Shown here: positions 6,977-8,002 of the stretch, in pieces | How positions within the stretch are numbered: position 1 is the stretch's first letter | How the letters are laid out: every line of letters starts with the position of its first letter | Assembly: GCA_030633285.1 (NCBI GenBank) | Contig: DAOVTC010000043.1 | Location: forward strand, 1-8,002 | Reading direction: 5' to 3' | Origin: Flavobacteriaceae bacterium | GTDB taxonomy: Bacteria; Bacteroidota; Bacteroidia; Flavobacteriales; Flavobacteriaceae | DNA length: 8,002 nucleotides | The notes under the pieces: model-generated | Databases searched by the model: none | What the model was told of the DNA's origin: nothing | What the model saw: only the letters and a program-made list of their open reading frames with translations | Program-made: the position numbers and the translations under genes

Positions 6977-8002
6977 TTACTGAATATCGTCACCTCTTAA
7001 TTTTCTGTATTTTTTACGAGCTTCAACCAAATAAATACTTGAAGGATATTCAAAAATTATTTTTTGATATATTTCCTTGGCTTTCTCTGGCTTATTTATT
7101 TTGTTTAAATATAATTCGGCTAAATAATAATAAGTATCATCAATTAAGACACTTTCTTGATAAACTTGAATAATTTTTAAATAATTGATTTCAGCTTTTA
7201 AATAATTTTCAATTTTAGTTAATAATTCTGCTTGTTTAAATAAGGCATCATCTTCAATAACATGACCTTTGAAGTTTTTCAATATTATATTTAATGTATC
7301 AATAGCTTGTTTGTTTTTGTTTTGATAAGCTAATAAATCAGCCTTTGCAAAAGTTTTTAAAGCATCTTGAATACTATCATTTGCTATATTGTTGCTAATT
7401 AGTAAATTTAGATTTAAAGCATCATTAGCAATGAGTTGTGAGGTTGATGATTTTAATACTTTTAGTTGAATTTGTGCCCATTTAAAATCGCCTTTAAAAT
7501 AAGATGTTTGAGCTACTTTAAATCTTGCAGTTTGAGCTAAAGTGCTATTTTTTAGATCGGTTTGTACTTGCGAATACAAAATTAAAGCCTGATTAAATTG
7601 ATTATTAAAAACCAAGATATCTGCTAAATTAATTTGGATTGATCCTTTTTGAAATTTTGATTTTGCTAAAGGTAAAGCTTCATTTAATATTTGAATAGCT
7701 TTTTTAGGTTGGTTATAAGTAAAACTTAAAAAATTTGCATAAGCTATTTGCAAATCAATGGTAGTATTGCTTATTCCGTATTGTTGCAATAAATTTTGAA
7801 ATTTTTTATTTACACTATCAACTTCATTATTTGAAGTTGCTAACTCATTGTCAATTTGTAATAAATAAATTTGAGATTGCAAAACTGTTTTTTGATCGAT
7901 AAAGCCTTTAGAGCTGTTCTCTAAAATAAATTTAAAAATATTTCGAGCTGTTTCTAAATCACTATTTTCATAGGAAATAATACCGACTTCTTTAATACGA
8001 AC
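6977..8002 (-). CDS. tetratricopeptide repeat protein (5' partial)
   Basis: This is the C-terminal 341 codons of a TPR protein whose frame stays open to the right edge of the window, so the start lies outside. The TTG at 7880-7882 is internal: the 40 codons before it continue helical TPR-like sequence (for example SYENSDLETARNIFKFILEN). Repeated helix pairs of about 34 residues run throughout, with clear units such as NQPKKAIQILNEALPLAKS, NQFNQALILYSQVQTDLKN and KPEKAKEIYQKIIFEYPSS. The last repeats resemble the BamD/YbgF type of TPR used as a protein-binding scaffold. No catalytic motif is visible and the N-terminus is unseen, so I cannot say whether it has a signal peptide; flavobacterial homologues of this length are often exported. 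Its specific partner is unknown. It lies upstream of rsmA on the same strand, separated by 122 bp that include a short tandem repeat, so it is probably a separate transcription unit. Confidence 0.85.
   Translation of the reverse strand, partial: VRIKEVGIISYENSDLETARNIFKFILENSSKGFIDQKTVLQSQIYLLQIDNELATSNNEVDSVNKKFQNLLQQYGISNTTIDLQIAYANFLSFTYNQPKKAIQILNEALPLAKSKFQKGSIQINLADILVFNNQFNQALILYSQVQTDLKNSTLAQTARFKVAQTSYFKGDFKWAQIQLKVLKSSTSQLIANDALNLNLLISNNIANDSIQDALKTFAKADLLAYQNKNKQAIDTLNIILKNFKGHVIEDDALFKQAELLTKIENYLKAEINYLKIIQVYQESVLIDDTYYYLAELYLNKINKPEKAKEIYQKIIFEYPSSIYLVEARKKYRKLRGDDIQ

Noticed and set aside
6952..7173. 73-codon plus-strand open frame opposite the TPR gene
   Set aside because: It lies mostly antisense to the TPR coding region, is AT-driven, and has no recognisable domain or promoter.

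Overview
The window is an AT-rich stretch of Bacteroidetes chromosome, most likely from a member of the Flavobacteriaceae. The low GC content, the TAnnTTTG-type promoter boxes, the lack of clear Shine-Dalgarno sequences and the character of the proteins (bacterial GH3 protein, Bacteroidetes-type GlnRS, long-chain polyprenyl synthase, KsgA-MgtE pair) all point that way. The content is mainly housekeeping. I see no mobile element, CRISPR array, tRNA or rRNA, and no convincing new multi-gene system.

Layout: two genes read rightward, a GH3-family acyl-adenylating enzyme (5' end outside the window) and a small alpha/beta-hydrolase esterase. They meet a leftward block head-on at about 1952-1986. 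Read in its own direction (right to left), the block is a TPR-repeat protein (5' end outside the window), a gap of about 120 bp with a 7-bp-period repeat, rsmA (16S rRNA dimethyladenosine transferase), mgtE (magnesium transporter, overlapping rsmA by 11 bp), glnS (glutaminyl-tRNA synthetase) and a long-chain polyprenyl diphosphate synthase. The last is probably for the menaquinone side chain or the undecaprenyl-like carrier pool. The gaps in the block are small (an 11-bp overlap, then 68 and 20 bp). rsmA-mgtE are therefore probably translationally coupled, and glnS and the prenyl synthase probably share a transcript. Promoter-like -7 boxes lie just ahead of rsmA and glnS.

The most unusual feature is the esterase. 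Its open frame carries a well-formed N-terminal core strand and HG motif upstream of the first in-frame ATG/GTG/TTG codon. The expected start position (1319) reads ATC. This could be a rare non-canonical start, a start-codon mutation or a sequence error. The second point of interest is the short-period AGTAAGG-like repeat between the TPR gene and rsmA. No stretch longer than about 300 bp lacks a gene.
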